Of a stretch of DNA of 64,000 bases, positions 9,293 to 17,669 are shown one piece after another. Origin of the DNA: CATOSP01 sp965237775. GTDB lineage: Bacteria; Chloroflexota; Dehalococcoidia; Lucifugimonadales; UBA3495. The first letter of the stretch is position 1. Every line of letters begins with the position of its first letter. The notes beneath the pieces were generated by a model. It was not told the DNA's origin. It saw nothing but the letters and a program-made list of their open reading frames with translations, and ran no database searches. Where the stretch lies: NCBI GenBank assembly GCA_965237775.1, contig OZ250155.1, positions 930,001 to 994,000 on the forward strand. The letters are read 5' to 3'. The position numbers and the translations under genes were made by a program.

Positions 9293-10465
9293 TTAGCCCT
9301 GGTTGGTGAACTCCGGCATGATCTCTCTGCCGAAGATGTCCAACTGCTCGACTATGACATCCTGTGGCGTGCCGATTACGGAGCCCACATTCACGGACTC
9401 CAGTCCGGGGAACCTCTCCTGTACGTCCTTGAGTTGTTCGAGAATCCGCTCAGGGGGGCCGACGAGCCAGGACCCCGCCTCGACGGCTTGCTCAATGGTG
9501 GGCAACCCAGCGAACGGGGCCTTGGCCGGGTCTGCCAGATCGGACATCTGTTGGCTGGTGAGTCCGCGCACGAACCCCAGGGGAGCGAACATCTTCATGT
9601 TCTCTTCAAAGTATCCCCGAGCTTCTTCGATGGCCTTCTCCGGGGTCTCGGCGATGTGAATGGTGTACCCGATGGCCAGGTCGGTCCCAAGCTCGGTCTC
9701 CCTGCCGGAGGCGGCCAGGGTGTCCCGCCACTGTTCCATCACCCGGTCGGTGGTGCCTCCCGCCGCAGCGCCTCCGCCGATGATGCCTTTCATCCCGTGT
9801 TTGACCATGAAGTCCATGGCCCGCTGGCTCGCGCTGACGATAGGCTGCCAGGTCTCCACCGGAAGGGTCTTGGGGCGTGGGACCAGGGTGATCTCCTCCA
9901 GCTCATAGCCTCGGTAAGGGACGTGGGGCGGTATGTCGTAGTATTCGCCGTGGTGCGAGAACGACCGCTGGTTGAAAGCCTTCATCAACAGCTCTGTCTG
10001 CTCCTCGAAAAGCTGACGGTTGGCATCGTTGTCGATGGCCGTGCTGGGATTGCCGAACGTCTCGACTTCGCGGGAGTGGTAGCCTCGCCCAACGCCGAAG
10101 ATAACCCGGCCATTGGTGAGGTGGTCGGCGGTGGCGAAGTCCTCGGCCAGCCGCAGCGGATGCCACATGGGGTTGATGTTGAAGCCGCAGCCGAACTTGA
10201 GGTTCTTGGTGATATGGGCCAGGTGTACGAACAGCAGCAGCAAATTGGGGATGCACTCGTACCCTTCGCGCTGAAAGTGGTGCTCGGCGGCCCAGAAGGT
10301 GTCGTAGCCGTGCTCTTCCATTTTCATCACGATGGCTTCGGTCTTATCGAACACGCTGGCCAGATGCTCATCCGACAGCCACCGGTCGTTGACCGGCGTG
10401 CCCGTCCAACCGATGTTGTCCAGGTCCACGTGTCCGGCGAACAAGCTTCCGAATTTGTTTATCAT
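9293..10465 (-). CDS. LLM-class flavin-dependent oxidoreductase
   Basis: 390 residues. The bacterial-luciferase-like TIM barrel is recognised by FWAAEHHF near 58-65, LLLLFVHLAHITKNLKFGCG, HPLRLAEDFATADHLTNGRVIFGVGRGY near 105-130 and SWLVGPPERILEQLKDV near the C-terminus. These enzymes use reduced FMN (or F420) and O2 to oxidise small organic substrates. Start ATG at 10465, with AAGGAGTTAGTTC just upstream. It heads a two-gene unit with the class III aminotransferase. A second, clearly different LLM enzyme lies at 44527-45675. The substrate is unknown. Confidence 0.88.
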   Translation of the reverse strand: MINKFGSLFAGHVDLDNIGWTGTPVNDRWLSDEHLASVFDKTEAIVMKMEEHGYDTFWAAEHHFQREGYECIPNLLLLFVHLAHITKNLKFGCGFNINPMWHPLRLAEDFATADHLTNGRVIFGVGRGYHSREVETFGNPSTAIDNDANRQLFEEQTELLMKAFNQRSFSHHGEYYDIPPHVPYRGYELEEITLVPRPKTLPVETWQPIVSASQRAMDFMVKHGMKGIIGGGAAAGGTTDRVMEQWRDTLAASGRETELGTDLAIGYTIHIAETPEKAIEEARGYFEENMKMFAPLGFVRGLTSQQMSDLADPAKAPFAGLPTIEQAVEAGSWLVGPPERILEQLKDVQERFPGLESVNVGSVIGTPQDVIVEQLDIFGREIMPEFTNQG

Positions 10466-10725
10466 GAACTAACTCCTTACCCGGTGTATTCCCAGCATTC
10501 AGAGGACATTTTAGACCGGTGGGACACCCTGTCAACCCAAGGGTGTCTCCCTGCGGGTCCGTTCCTCGCCGGATGCGATGACGCGGATGTCCAACCGAGT
10601 CCGCAACCCTCTGGTAAAATGGTCTCTAGCAAGGGTCTAGAATCGGAAAGGGCTGGAATCGAAAACGGGCGGAATTTCTTCAGGTATGGCGGACATTCGC
10701 CCGCCAGCTAAACGGGACGGACGTG

Positions 10726-11505
10726 ATGACGCGGCAGGGTACGATACTGATAGTCGACGACGAGTTCGATTCCGCCATCGTGATGGCGGTCCGCCGCAGC
10801 CTGGACGAAGAAGGATGGCGCCCGGTGGTGGTCCGTCCAGAGGGCAACTGGTCGACGGCGGACGAGTTCGAAGACGCCACGCTCTACGCCATCGAAGAAT
10901 CTCAGCCCGATGGGGTACTCCTTGACGTCCGATTCGGCGACCAGGCCGACGACCGATTTAAGGGCCTGGACATCCTGCAGAGTATCGTCGAACAGTTCCC
11001 GAAACTCCCGGTCCTGATGTTCACCCAGTACACCCAGGGTCCAGACAGGGATACCGCCGTGCGAGGAGCCTTGACCAGGGAAGCTTCAGTCGACTTTATA
11101 GATAAGCTGGCCAGTCCCGGCGAAGTGGTCCTGCGGCTCCGGCGTCTCATTGGCGTGTCACCGGGGGCTATCGCAATAGGAAATAATATCCTGGTCAACA
11201 AGGACAACCGTCTGGTCTACGTAAACAAGGGCGAACGGTTCGAGCCGGTAAACGAGATACAAGGTATGAAATTCGAGATCCTCCGGGAGTTGGCCGAGGC
11301 CTGGTACCGCAGCCCCGGAGAATTGGTCTCGTTTGGCAGGCTCGAACGTTACTCCGATGGAGAAGACCCACGGTCTTCCTTGAGAGTTAGGATCAGGGAG
11401 ATCAAAGTCGCCCTCGGAACGTCCCTTGGAGTCCGATTCTCGGCAGGAGAGCTAATCATCAATGCTCGGGACCAGGGATATAGGCTACTTCCCCCTTCGC
11501 TATAA
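10726..11505 (+). CDS. Response regulator, receiver plus winged-helix domain
   Basis: 259-260 residues (GTG 10723 is immediately followed by ATG 10726). Receiver domain at 7-140: acidic pair in ILIVDDE (12-13), probable phospho-acceptor Asp68 in GVLLDVRF, switch Thr101 and Lys128 in DFIDKLASP (numbering from the GTG). After a linker of about 25 residues comes a C-terminal region (about 185-258) ending ARDQGYRLLPP, which fits an OmpR/PhoB-type winged helix, although the middle is divergent. Likely a DNA-binding regulator phosphorylated by the kinase 22 bp downstream. It is transcribed divergently from the LLM operon, with a 260-bp shared upstream region; nothing shows which genes it controls. 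Confidence 0.82.
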   Translation: MTRQGTILIVDDEFDSAIVMAVRRSLDEEGWRPVVVRPEGNWSTADEFEDATLYAIEESQPDGVLLDVRFGDQADDRFKGLDILQSIVEQFPKLPVLMFTQYTQGPDRDTAVRGALTREASVDFIDKLASPGEVVLRLRRLIGVSPGAIAIGNNILVNKDNRLVYVNKGERFEPVNEIQGMKFEILRELAEAWYRSPGELVSFGRLERYSDGEDPRSSLRVRIREIKVALGTSLGVRFSAGELIINARDQGYRLLPPSL

Positions 11506-11527
11506 GCCGCCGGTGGTTAGGTTATAG

Positions 11528-12508
11528 ATGCAGACCTGGTCCATCATAGCCGGCGTCGTGGTTTTCGCGGTCGGCGTCGTCTCGCTGCTGCTCGCGCCTC
11601 TCGTTGGGAGCAGGGTGTTTCACTCTCTCTGGAGCGTCGAACCCCTTACCTACATCGGTGGAGGCATGGTCGCGATGGGACTGGGGATAGTGTCCCTGGC
11701 TTACGCTCTTGCCGCCATCCGTAGGTCCAGCCGAGGGCCGGCGCCCGCCGGTGACGTCGTGGAGCAGTGGAGGCAGCTCACCCAGCAGTATTTCGACCTG
11801 TTCGATCACGACCTGGGCAGGCCATTGAGGCGGATATCAGGGAAAGAACGTGAACTTCGGGCGGTGTTGCGCTCTTCGGGAGAGGACACCGACCCCAGCG
11901 TATTGTCTCTGCTAGACGAAATAGAGATGCAGACCACCAACTTCCGGCTGATGTTATCCAACATCCAGGTGTTGGTGGACCTACAGGGACCAGACGGGCG
12001 GGTGCGTCCTCAACCGGTGGAACCCTCGGAAGTGGTGCGGAGAATCGTCGACCGGTACACGCCGGTGGCCGAGCAGACCCTGAAGGAGATTACCTGGTGG
12101 TCGGAACCTTCCGAGTTCGGGATCGTCTACTCCGATAGCTCAGCCATCGAGCACATCGTGACCAATCTGGTGGATAACGCCGTGCGGTTTGCCTCGTCCC
12201 ATATCGAGATCAAGCTGACCAGAAACCCGACCCACTTCTTCGTCCGGGTCTGGGACGATGGGCCAGGTGTGTCCCCCCAATACGTTCAGCACGTATTCGA
12301 CCACGGTTGGACTCCGGCGGTGGCGCGTAGAGAGGAAAAGTCCAGTTCCGGTCTGGGCCTCTTCATCGCCCGGACCCTGGCCAACCGTTGGCACGGAGAA
12401 TTAACCCTGGAAAGCGAGTCGGGCCCCTCCGCGAACCACCACGCGGCGTTCTTGCTGGGTCTGCCCCACGGGAGCAACGACCTCGTGGCTACCGTGCAGG
12501 GTCAGTAA
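11528..12508 (+). CDS. Membrane sensor histidine kinase
   Basis: 326 residues. Two N-terminal transmembrane helices (about 5-25 and 40-64) with almost no external loop, then a dimerisation/phosphotransfer region with His94 in LFDHDLGRPLRRI (an atypical H-box in place of HELRTP), and an HATPase domain: N-box NLVDNAVRFA (Asn217), G1 WDDGPGV (243-248), F-like VFDHGW, G2 SGLGLFIARTL. All ATP-site elements are present, so it should be active. The lack of a sensory loop suggests it detects a membrane or intramembrane signal. It follows the response regulator by 22 bp and forms a two-component pair with it. Confidence 0.85.
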   Translation: MQTWSIIAGVVVFAVGVVSLLLAPLVGSRVFHSLWSVEPLTYIGGGMVAMGLGIVSLAYALAAIRRSSRGPAPAGDVVEQWRQLTQQYFDLFDHDLGRPLRRISGKERELRAVLRSSGEDTDPSVLSLLDEIEMQTTNFRLMLSNIQVLVDLQGPDGRVRPQPVEPSEVVRRIVDRYTPVAEQTLKEITWWSEPSEFGIVYSDSSAIEHIVTNLVDNAVRFASSHIEIKLTRNPTHFFVRVWDDGPGVSPQYVQHVFDHGWTPAVARREEKSSSGLGLFIARTLANRWHGELTLESESGPSANHHAAFLLGLPHGSNDLVATVQGQ

Positions 12509-13082
12509 ACTCAAGCCAACCACCGGCTGATTACTGCCCCACCGACCCCCACACCTCCATCATTTCCACCAAAACGGGAATCCACGATCCGAATCAAGCA
12601 TTCTCCTCAACGGACATGGCACTCCACGCATCCCGAACCCCGCCAAGGTCCAGACTTACGTTGGAGCCAGCCCAGAATGCGATTGCCCCGTCAGTCTGCG
12701 CAGGGTCCATTTATTTTAAGTACCACCAATCAGCATCACACCGGTTAAGTACACAAGCCCCCCTTTCGGAAAAGGGGGGTTGGGGGGATTTCCCGGCACC
12801 GGTCAGTACCGCCGAAGTCACCGAAGTCATTGCGCGTCCGGAAAGAGACCAGTCCTTACGATTAGTGGGATGGAACAAGGCCAATTATTCCTCGATTCTC
12901 GTGAACTCACTCCGGAGCAAGGGTGAAATCCCCCTTAATCCCCCTTTCCCGAAACGGGGAGAATGGTCCTATGCGCCGACAAACAAAAGACCCCGTCAGT
13001 GACCGTCTTCAGCTTGACACCAAATTCATAACCTCATACACTCGAATGCAGCGTTCGGACGAATGTCCGGCCTTCCTCTCGC
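12509..13082. other. Intergenic region, 574 bp, carrying an inverted-repeat element
   Basis: Between the kinase and tRNA-Asp. No protein gene is supported; long frames here run through the palindromic repeat. The only structure I see is the 206-bp inverted repeat listed at 12758-12963. The remaining bases look like plain spacer. Confidence 0.5.
12758..12963. repeat. MITE-like element with ~38-bp imperfect inverted arms
   Basis: The left arm (12758-12794) reads CCCCCCTTTCGGAAAAGGGG followed by GGTTGGGGGGATTTCC. The right arm (12924-12963) is its near complement (GAAATCCCCCTTAATCCCCC, then TTTCCCGAAACGGGGAG). About 130 bp of unique sequence separates them. Each arm can itself fold. The layout suits a small non-autonomous element; no transposase or clear target duplication was found. 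Confidence 0.6.
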
Positions 13083-13158
13083 GGCCCGGTGGTGTAGCGG
13101 CTAACATACTGGCCTGTCAAGCCAGAGATCGGCGGTTCGAATCCGCTCCGGGTCGCCA
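13083..13158 (+). tRNA. tRNA-Asp (GUC)
   Basis: A cloverleaf can be drawn. The acceptor 5' strand GGCCCGG (13083-13089) pairs with CCGGGTC (13148-13154, one G-U pair). The anticodon arm CTGGC-CTGTCAA-GCCAG gives anticodon GTC. The T arm is GGCGG-TTCGAAT-CCGCT. The discriminator is G, as expected for Asp, and CCA (13156-13158) is encoded. It stands alone with the cupin gene 50 bp downstream. Confidence 0.95.
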
Positions 13159-13208
13159 CTCCAAGTCCTCGACATCCACTTCTCTCTGCCTTTCAGGAGT
13201 TATGATTT

Positions 13209-13574
13209 ATGAACATCAACACGCTCGACCAGAGCCCTCAAAACCACCGAGGCGGGCAAGTCTCGCATCTGCTGTTGGCCCAGGGCCAGTTTGGCGTCCA
13301 GAACCTCAACGTTACCTGGGTGGAAGGCGAGCCGGGCAGCGAACAAGCCGTGCATTCCCACGAAGGAAGGGAACAGGTCTACGTCATCGTCCAGGGCAAA
13401 GGCGCGATGCGTGTCGGCGGCGAAGTGGAAGAAGTGGTTGCTGGCAGTCTGGTCTTCGTGCCCCCAGGGACGGACCACTCCATCAAGAACGTCGGCGAGG
13501 AGAAGCTAATCTACGTCTCCTCCACCTCGCCCCCCTTCGAAGTCGACCCCGGAAGGTTTACGCGCTCGTCTTAA
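13209..13574 (+). CDS. Single-domain cupin protein
   Basis: 121 residues, one cupin barrel. Motif 1 (HSHEGREQVYVIVQGKG, about 49-65) supplies His, His and Glu; motif 2 (VFVPPGTDHSIKNVG, about 83-97) supplies the third His. Small cupins of this type bind a divalent metal and act as isomerases, dioxygenases or ligand sensors; the exact function cannot be told. ATG at 13209 is preceded by AGGAG. It sits between tRNA-Asp and a broken methyltransferase gene in the same direction. Confidence 0.85.
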   Translation: MNINTLDQSPQNHRGGQVSHLLLAQGQFGVQNLNVTWVEGEPGSEQAVHSHEGREQVYVIVQGKGAMRVGGEVEEVVAGSLVFVPPGTDHSIKNVGEEKLIYVSSTSPPFEVDPGRFTRSS

Positions 13575-13648
13575 TCGGTGGGACTTGAGTCAACATTGCC
13601 AGGGTCCGACGCGCGGAAAATACGTCTAGACGCAACTCTTGAGGACCG

Positions 13649-14345
13649 ATGACAGAGGGAAACCCCGTGCGTGTCAGTGTGTCCGAAGGGTATACCATTT
13701 GGGCCAAGACCTACGACTCGACCTGGAACACCCTGATAGCCACCGCGGAGCTATATTCCCTCGGGTTTCTGGATAGTTTGACTGGAACGACTGCCCTTGA
13801 TGTTGGCGCGGGGACCGGGAGCTACGCCCTGAAACTCGCCAGGAACGGGTGGGACGTAACCGCCGTAGACGCTAATCTGCAATGTTGGGAGTCGCAAGGA
13901 GTGTGGCCGGTGACGAAGGGATGCCAATGCGGTTCCGCCAGGCATCAATCGAAGATGGCCTCCCGGCAGGTTCCAGCGCTTTCGACCTGGTGATCTGCGC
14001 GTTAACCCTTTGCCATGTTGCCGATCTCCAGGGCGCGATGGCCGAGTTTCACAGGGTTTGGTGCCCGGCGGGCATCTGCTAGTAACCGGCGTTCACCCTG
14101 ATTTCGTCTCAGCGGGGATGCCGATCCAATTCGTTGATAACGGGATAACCTACCATCTTCCCAACGAACCCCACTCCCGTCGTGATTACGTGGAGGCCGT
14201 ACAAGGCACAGGGCTAGCCGTGTCTTCAGTCGTGGAGGTTTCCACCAAGGATATTCCAGGCGGATTTGAGACCGAATTCATGCGGGACAGGTTCCCCGAT
14301 TCCAACTTTGCTCTGATGGTCCTAGCCCACAAACCCGCCGAATAG
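13649..14345 (+). pseudogene. SAM-dependent methyltransferase broken by two frameshifts
   Basis: A class I methyltransferase is spread over three frames. 13649 to about 13876 gives the N-terminus with ALDVGAGTGSYALKLA (SAM motif I) and VTAVDAN. The frame then shifts to MLGVARSVAGDEG...FDLVICALTLCHV, and near 14055 shifts again to VPGGHLLVTGVHPDF running to the stop at 14345. Adding one C in AATCTGCA (13876-13883) restores DANPAMLGVA. Adding one T to the run in AGGGTTTGG (about 14053) restores HRVLVPGGH. Both breaks are one-base losses in homopolymers, so either real decay or assembly error is possible. If intact it would be a ~230-residue methyltransferase of unknown substrate. Confidence 0.8.
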
Positions 14346-14348
14346 AGG

Positions 14349-15449
14349 CTAACGCACCTCCCCTGACTTCTCCCGCTGGACCAGGTCCCAGTCGATTTCA
14401 TAGCCCAGCCCTGGCGCTTCCGGGGCGTAAACGAGGCCCTGGCTATCGACTTCCACGTCTTCCACCAGGCCGAACTTGTTGGCCCCGTTGGCCGGGAATA
14501 CCTCATAATAATCGCAGTTGTTGACCGCCAATATGACGTGAAGGTTCGCCACGTTGTTCAGCGAATTACCGCCGTGATGGACCTCGCACTTCATCTTAAA
14601 CGCCTCGGCTGTGTGGGCGATCTTCAGTAATGGCGTGATCCCGCCGGAAACGGCCACGTCGCCCCGGAGCATGTCCGTAGCTTGTAACTGAATCCACTGT
14701 GCCATGCCGTACAGGCGGCCAGGCGCGTACTCGGTGGACATGATGGGGATGTCTAGCTTGCTCTTCAGCTTGACGTAGTTGTAGATGTCTTCCTCCGCCA
14801 ACGGGTCTTCATACCAGAGAAAGTCATACTCCTCGGCGGCGCGGCCCACACGAAGCGCGTCCTCGTAGCAGTAGGCCCACATCGAGTCGAGCATGAGATC
14901 GTACTGGGCTCCCACGGCGTTGCGGGTCACCCTGCAGATTTCTATGTCCTCTTTGGGTACCGCGTGAGGATGAATCTTGTACGCGGGCCATCCCAGGTCC
15001 TTGAAGTGGAGGGCTTCCTCGGCGTAGTCCTCGGGAGTGGTCAAGTACCCGGAACTGGCGTAGGCCGGCACCCGGTCCCGGCAGGACCCCAAGAGCCGGT
15101 GGATCGGCAACCCCGCAACCTTGCCCGCGATATCCCACAGGGCAACGTCGATAGCTCCAATTGCGTTGGTGGACACATTGCGGTTGTTCTTCCACATACC
15201 GGCCCAGATGGAGCCGATGTCCAGCGGATTGCGGCCCATGATCGCGGGCTTAATGAACTCCATCATCGGTCCCACGTAGGCGTCCGCTCCCTGCCTGGAG
15301 GAGCCCAAAAACGCGTGGCCCTCCACCCCTTCGTCGGTGGATATGGTCACGACCCCCAGTTGACGCGTACCGCCGAATGACGCGGTGGCCGTGGCCCACG
15401 GACCGGAGTTCCAGTTGACCATTATCACCTTGAGATCAGTAATCTTCAC
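14349..15449 (-). CDS. Mandelate racemase/muconate lactonizing enzyme family protein
   Basis: 366 residues, the full enolase-superfamily length. The N-terminal capping domain runs to about 125, then a TIM barrel. Probable metal ligands: Asp in DLMLDSMWAY (about 193), Glu in FLWYEDPLAEED (about 219) and Glu in PIMSTEYAPG (about 245). Later catalytic motifs are RGDVAVSGG and CEVHHGGNS. The base motif on the second strand reads AYKIHPH, a KxH variant of the KxK of mandelate racemase, pointing to a dehydratase-like member. Likely reaction: abstraction of an alpha proton from a carboxylate, probably a sugar acid. Start is GTG at 15449 with GAGGAGAAG upstream. Transcribed alone and convergent with the broken methyltransferase, 3 bp apart. 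Confidence 0.88.
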   Translation of the reverse strand: MKITDLKVIMVNWNSGPWATATASFGGTRQLGVVTISTDEGVEGHAFLGSSRQGADAYVGPMMEFIKPAIMGRNPLDIGSIWAGMWKNNRNVSTNAIGAIDVALWDIAGKVAGLPIHRLLGSCRDRVPAYASSGYLTTPEDYAEEALHFKDLGWPAYKIHPHAVPKEDIEICRVTRNAVGAQYDLMLDSMWAYCYEDALRVGRAAEEYDFLWYEDPLAEEDIYNYVKLKSKLDIPIMSTEYAPGRLYGMAQWIQLQATDMLRGDVAVSGGITPLLKIAHTAEAFKMKCEVHHGGNSLNNVANLHVILAVNNCDYYEVFPANGANKFGLVEDVEVDSQGLVYAPEAPGLGYEIDWDLVQREKSGEVR

Positions 15450-15575
15450 GACGTCTTCTCCTCAGTCCTCCGTCAGCATTCGCCGAGTATCCCTACTATA
15501 GCATCAGAGAGGTGAAGGGGTATCCGACGGCCCCGGGCGGCGTGCCCAGGCGGTTATTGGCGCGGGGAGCGCATA

Positions 15576-15592
15576 TGGTCTATATTAGACCA
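15576..15592. promoter_or_regulatory. Palindrome upstream of the toxin-antitoxin pair, probable operator
   Basis: TGGTCTA-TAT-TAGACCA has perfect 7-bp arms and contains a TATATT that could serve as the -10 box. It lies 25 bp before the antitoxin start. Antitoxins of this class usually repress their own operon through such palindromes; the assignment is by position. Confidence 0.5.
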
Positions 15593-15617
15593 GATATCGT
15601 CAAAGGGGGTATCTGCC

Positions 15618-15893
15618 GTGGACCAATCACAGCCGCGACGGGTATGGACGGTCGCTGAGGCAAAATCCCGCCTATCGGAGATTCTGAGGCTCGCTGAACA
15701 AGAAGGGCCGCAGCATATTGGTACAAGGCGGTCGTTTGTGGTGGTGCCTGCAGACGTATGGTACCGGAAAAGTCCTGCCCGGAAGCCACTCGGTCAATGG
15801 CTCGTCGAGAATATGCCTCGGGGAGTGGAACTGGAAATCCCGGGCAGGGAGGAACGCGGCAGAGAAATTCCTTTCTCTGAGCCCGGTGAATGA
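15618..15893 (+). CDS. Phd/YefM-type antitoxin
   Basis: 91 residues starting at GTG 15618, with AAAGGGGG just upstream. The N-terminal half (RRVWTVAEAKSRLSEILRLA... RRSFVVVPADVWYR) matches the Phd/YefM DNA-binding fold; the C-terminal tail (about 55-91), rich in Glu, Arg and Pro, would wrap and inhibit the toxin. The last codons overlap the toxin start by 4 bp (ATGA), indicating translational coupling. A 7-bp-arm palindrome lies upstream. The pair is a type II module with a PIN toxin. Confidence 0.85.
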   Translation: MDQSQPRRVWTVAEAKSRLSEILRLAEQEGPQHIGTRRSFVVVPADVWYRKSPARKPLGQWLVENMPRGVELEIPGREERGREIPFSEPGE

Positions 15894-16309
15894 GCGGCTA
15901 CCTCCTCGATACGAACGTAATCTCTGAACTCACAAGACCGTCACCTGAACCAGGAGTCGTTTCGTTCCTGACCGGGCAGAACGATCTATGGCTCTCAGCC
16001 ATAGTCATTCACGAATTGGACTTCGGTTTGAATCTGTTACCGGAAGGAAGGCGGCGGGAACGGTTGCGTGAGACCTTGGAAGCGATAGTCGAGGAATATG
16101 AGGAGCGTATTCTCCCACTAGGCCGAGTAGAAGCGGAGTGGGCCGGACAACTGAGGGCTCAGTCCCATCGAAGGGGTCGAGTTCTGGGTTTGGGCGATGC
16201 CCTGATCGCCGGGACTGCGGCGGCACAGGACCTTGCTATCGTTACCCACAACGTTCGAGACTTCGACGGCCTGGGCCTGGATATTTTCAATCCCTGGCAA
16301 CAGATCTGA
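15890..16309 (+). CDS. VapC-like PIN-domain toxin
   Basis: 139 residues. PIN ribonuclease motifs: first acidic residue in YLLDTNVISEL (about Asp7), Glu in IHELDFGL (about 43), Asp in LGLGDALIAGTA (about 103) and IVTHNVRDFDGL near the C-terminus. It should cleave RNA with Mg2+, typically tRNA or rRNA in this family. ATG overlaps the antitoxin stop. All four acidic positions look present, so the toxin should be active. A second pair of the same general kind is at 49605-50322, with limited similarity. Confidence 0.88.
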   Translation: MSGYLLDTNVISELTRPSPEPGVVSFLTGQNDLWLSAIVIHELDFGLNLLPEGRRRERLRETLEAIVEEYEERILPLGRVEAEWAGQLRAQSHRRGRVLGLGDALIAGTAAAQDLAIVTHNVRDFDGLGLDIFNPWQQI

Positions 16310-16392
16310 TCCGCATTAGCGACCGTGCGTGTTCTTAAATGATGTCTTCGGCTCCGCGTATCATGGGAATCCCGGACAAACAGGTGGAATAG

Positions 16393-17622
16393 TTGGCCCA
16401 GGTCCTTACCATAGGCCGCAAACTCCAGACCTTTCGCGCCCTGCGCCACCGCGACTTTCGCTGGTTCTGGACCGGTACTGTTGCACAGGCGGCGGGCCGG
16501 GGCATGCAGTTTCTCATCCTGGGGTGGATGGTGCTGGAGCTGACCGACTCCGCCTCGCACATGGGTTTCATGGTCTTCCTCTATGGGATGCCCACCCTCG
16601 GTTTCGTCCTGTTCGGTGGGATTTTCGCCGACCGTTTCGACCGGCGCGCCCTGCTGATGTTGACCCAGACGCTGGTGGGAGTCCTGGTCCTGGGTTTGGC
16701 TGTGCTGCAGACCGCCGGACTTGTTTCGCTCTGGCACATATACACTGCTTCCTTCGTCCTCGGGTTACTGCAAGCGATCAATACCCCTGCCCGTTTGGCC
16801 ATTGTGTCCGACCTGGTGGACCGGGAAGACCTGATGAACGCGGTGGTCCTGAACTCGGCGGTCATGAACTCTGGACGAATCCTTGGTCCGGCCGTGGCGG
16901 GGGTAGTCATTGACCTGGCGGGAATCCACACGGCCCTCTTCGTTGCCGCCCTACTTTTCTCCGTGGGCACGGCGACACTATTGATGGTGCGGCGTGTGCC
17001 ACAGATTGCCCGGCCCGGGCGCCCCAACATGCTCTCAGACCTGGTCGCCGGTCTTCGCTATTGTTGGTCCAACCCTGTCACGTTCACCGTGATCGGCATC
17101 GGGTTTGCCTTCGGGTTCTTCGCGATGCCCTATGCCCAGGTCTTGCCCGCGTTCGCAAAACTGGTCCTGGACGCGGGAGCAGGTCAAGCCGGACTCTTGA
17201 TGACGGGCGCGGGAATCGGCTCTTTGTCGGGGACGTTTGTCATGGCGTCTCTCGGAAACTTCCGGCGCAAGAACTGGATCTTGCTGACCTGCATCTTCAT
17301 GTTCGGGGTCGCCCTGTTCATGCTGGCTTGGTCATCCTCGTTCTGGGTCTCATGGGTGATACTGTTCTTCGTGGGAATGGGTAGCATCGTCCCCATGGGC
17401 ACGACAGTCCTTCAGCTCTCCATCCCATCCGAACTACAGGGCAGGGTCATGAGCATCTGGTACGTTTCGGCGGCGTTCATGTTCATCGGCTCTTTCCCCA
17501 TGACCATCGTCGCCGACACCCTGGGCTGGACCGCCGCCTTCGCCGGAGGGGCCGCGATATACTTGGTCATTGCGTTCATCCTGGGGATAGTCCGCCCCAC
17601 CCTGCGCCGGATGGAAGTGTAG
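16393..17622 (+). CDS. Major facilitator superfamily transporter, copy 1
   Basis: 409 residues with about 12 hydrophobic helices. The cytoplasmic loop after TM2 reads GGIFADRFDRRAL (MFS motif A, GxxaDRxxRR). The N-terminus RALRHRDFRWFWTG is typical of the EntS/DHA3-like group of exporters. Start is TTG 16393, preceded by AGGTGGAA; no ATG fits better. It is followed 47 bp later by a second 409-residue MFS gene with the same N-terminal pattern and near-equal spacing of motifs, so the two are a tandem duplication. Substrate unknown; exporters of this group carry siderophores, macrolides or lipids. Confidence 0.88.
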   Translation: MAQVLTIGRKLQTFRALRHRDFRWFWTGTVAQAAGRGMQFLILGWMVLELTDSASHMGFMVFLYGMPTLGFVLFGGIFADRFDRRALLMLTQTLVGVLVLGLAVLQTAGLVSLWHIYTASFVLGLLQAINTPARLAIVSDLVDREDLMNAVVLNSAVMNSGRILGPAVAGVVIDLAGIHTALFVAALLFSVGTATLLMVRRVPQIARPGRPNMLSDLVAGLRYCWSNPVTFTVIGIGFAFGFFAMPYAQVLPAFAKLVLDAGAGQAGLLMTGAGIGSLSGTFVMASLGNFRRKNWILLTCIFMFGVALFMLAWSSSFWVSWVILFFVGMGSIVPMGTTVLQLSIPSELQGRVMSIWYVSAAFMFIGSFPMTIVADTLGWTAAFAGGAAIYLVIAFILGIVRPTLRRMEV

Positions 17623-17669
17623 GCCGGGCCTTTGGTGAGCCAGAGCCTCGCTGGCTGTTGGAGTAACGA

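Noticed and set aside
9281..10711. 476-residue plus-strand frame over the LLM gene
   Set aside because: Antisense to the LLM enzyme and runs into the divergent promoter region; no recognisable domain.
12388..13002. 204-residue frame after the histidine kinase
   Set aside because: Overlaps the kinase end and reads through the inverted-repeat element; Pro-rich, not protein-like.
12700..13160. Integrated element using tRNA-Asp as attachment site
   Set aside because: No integrase gene and no repeat of the tRNA 3' end was found downstream in the window.
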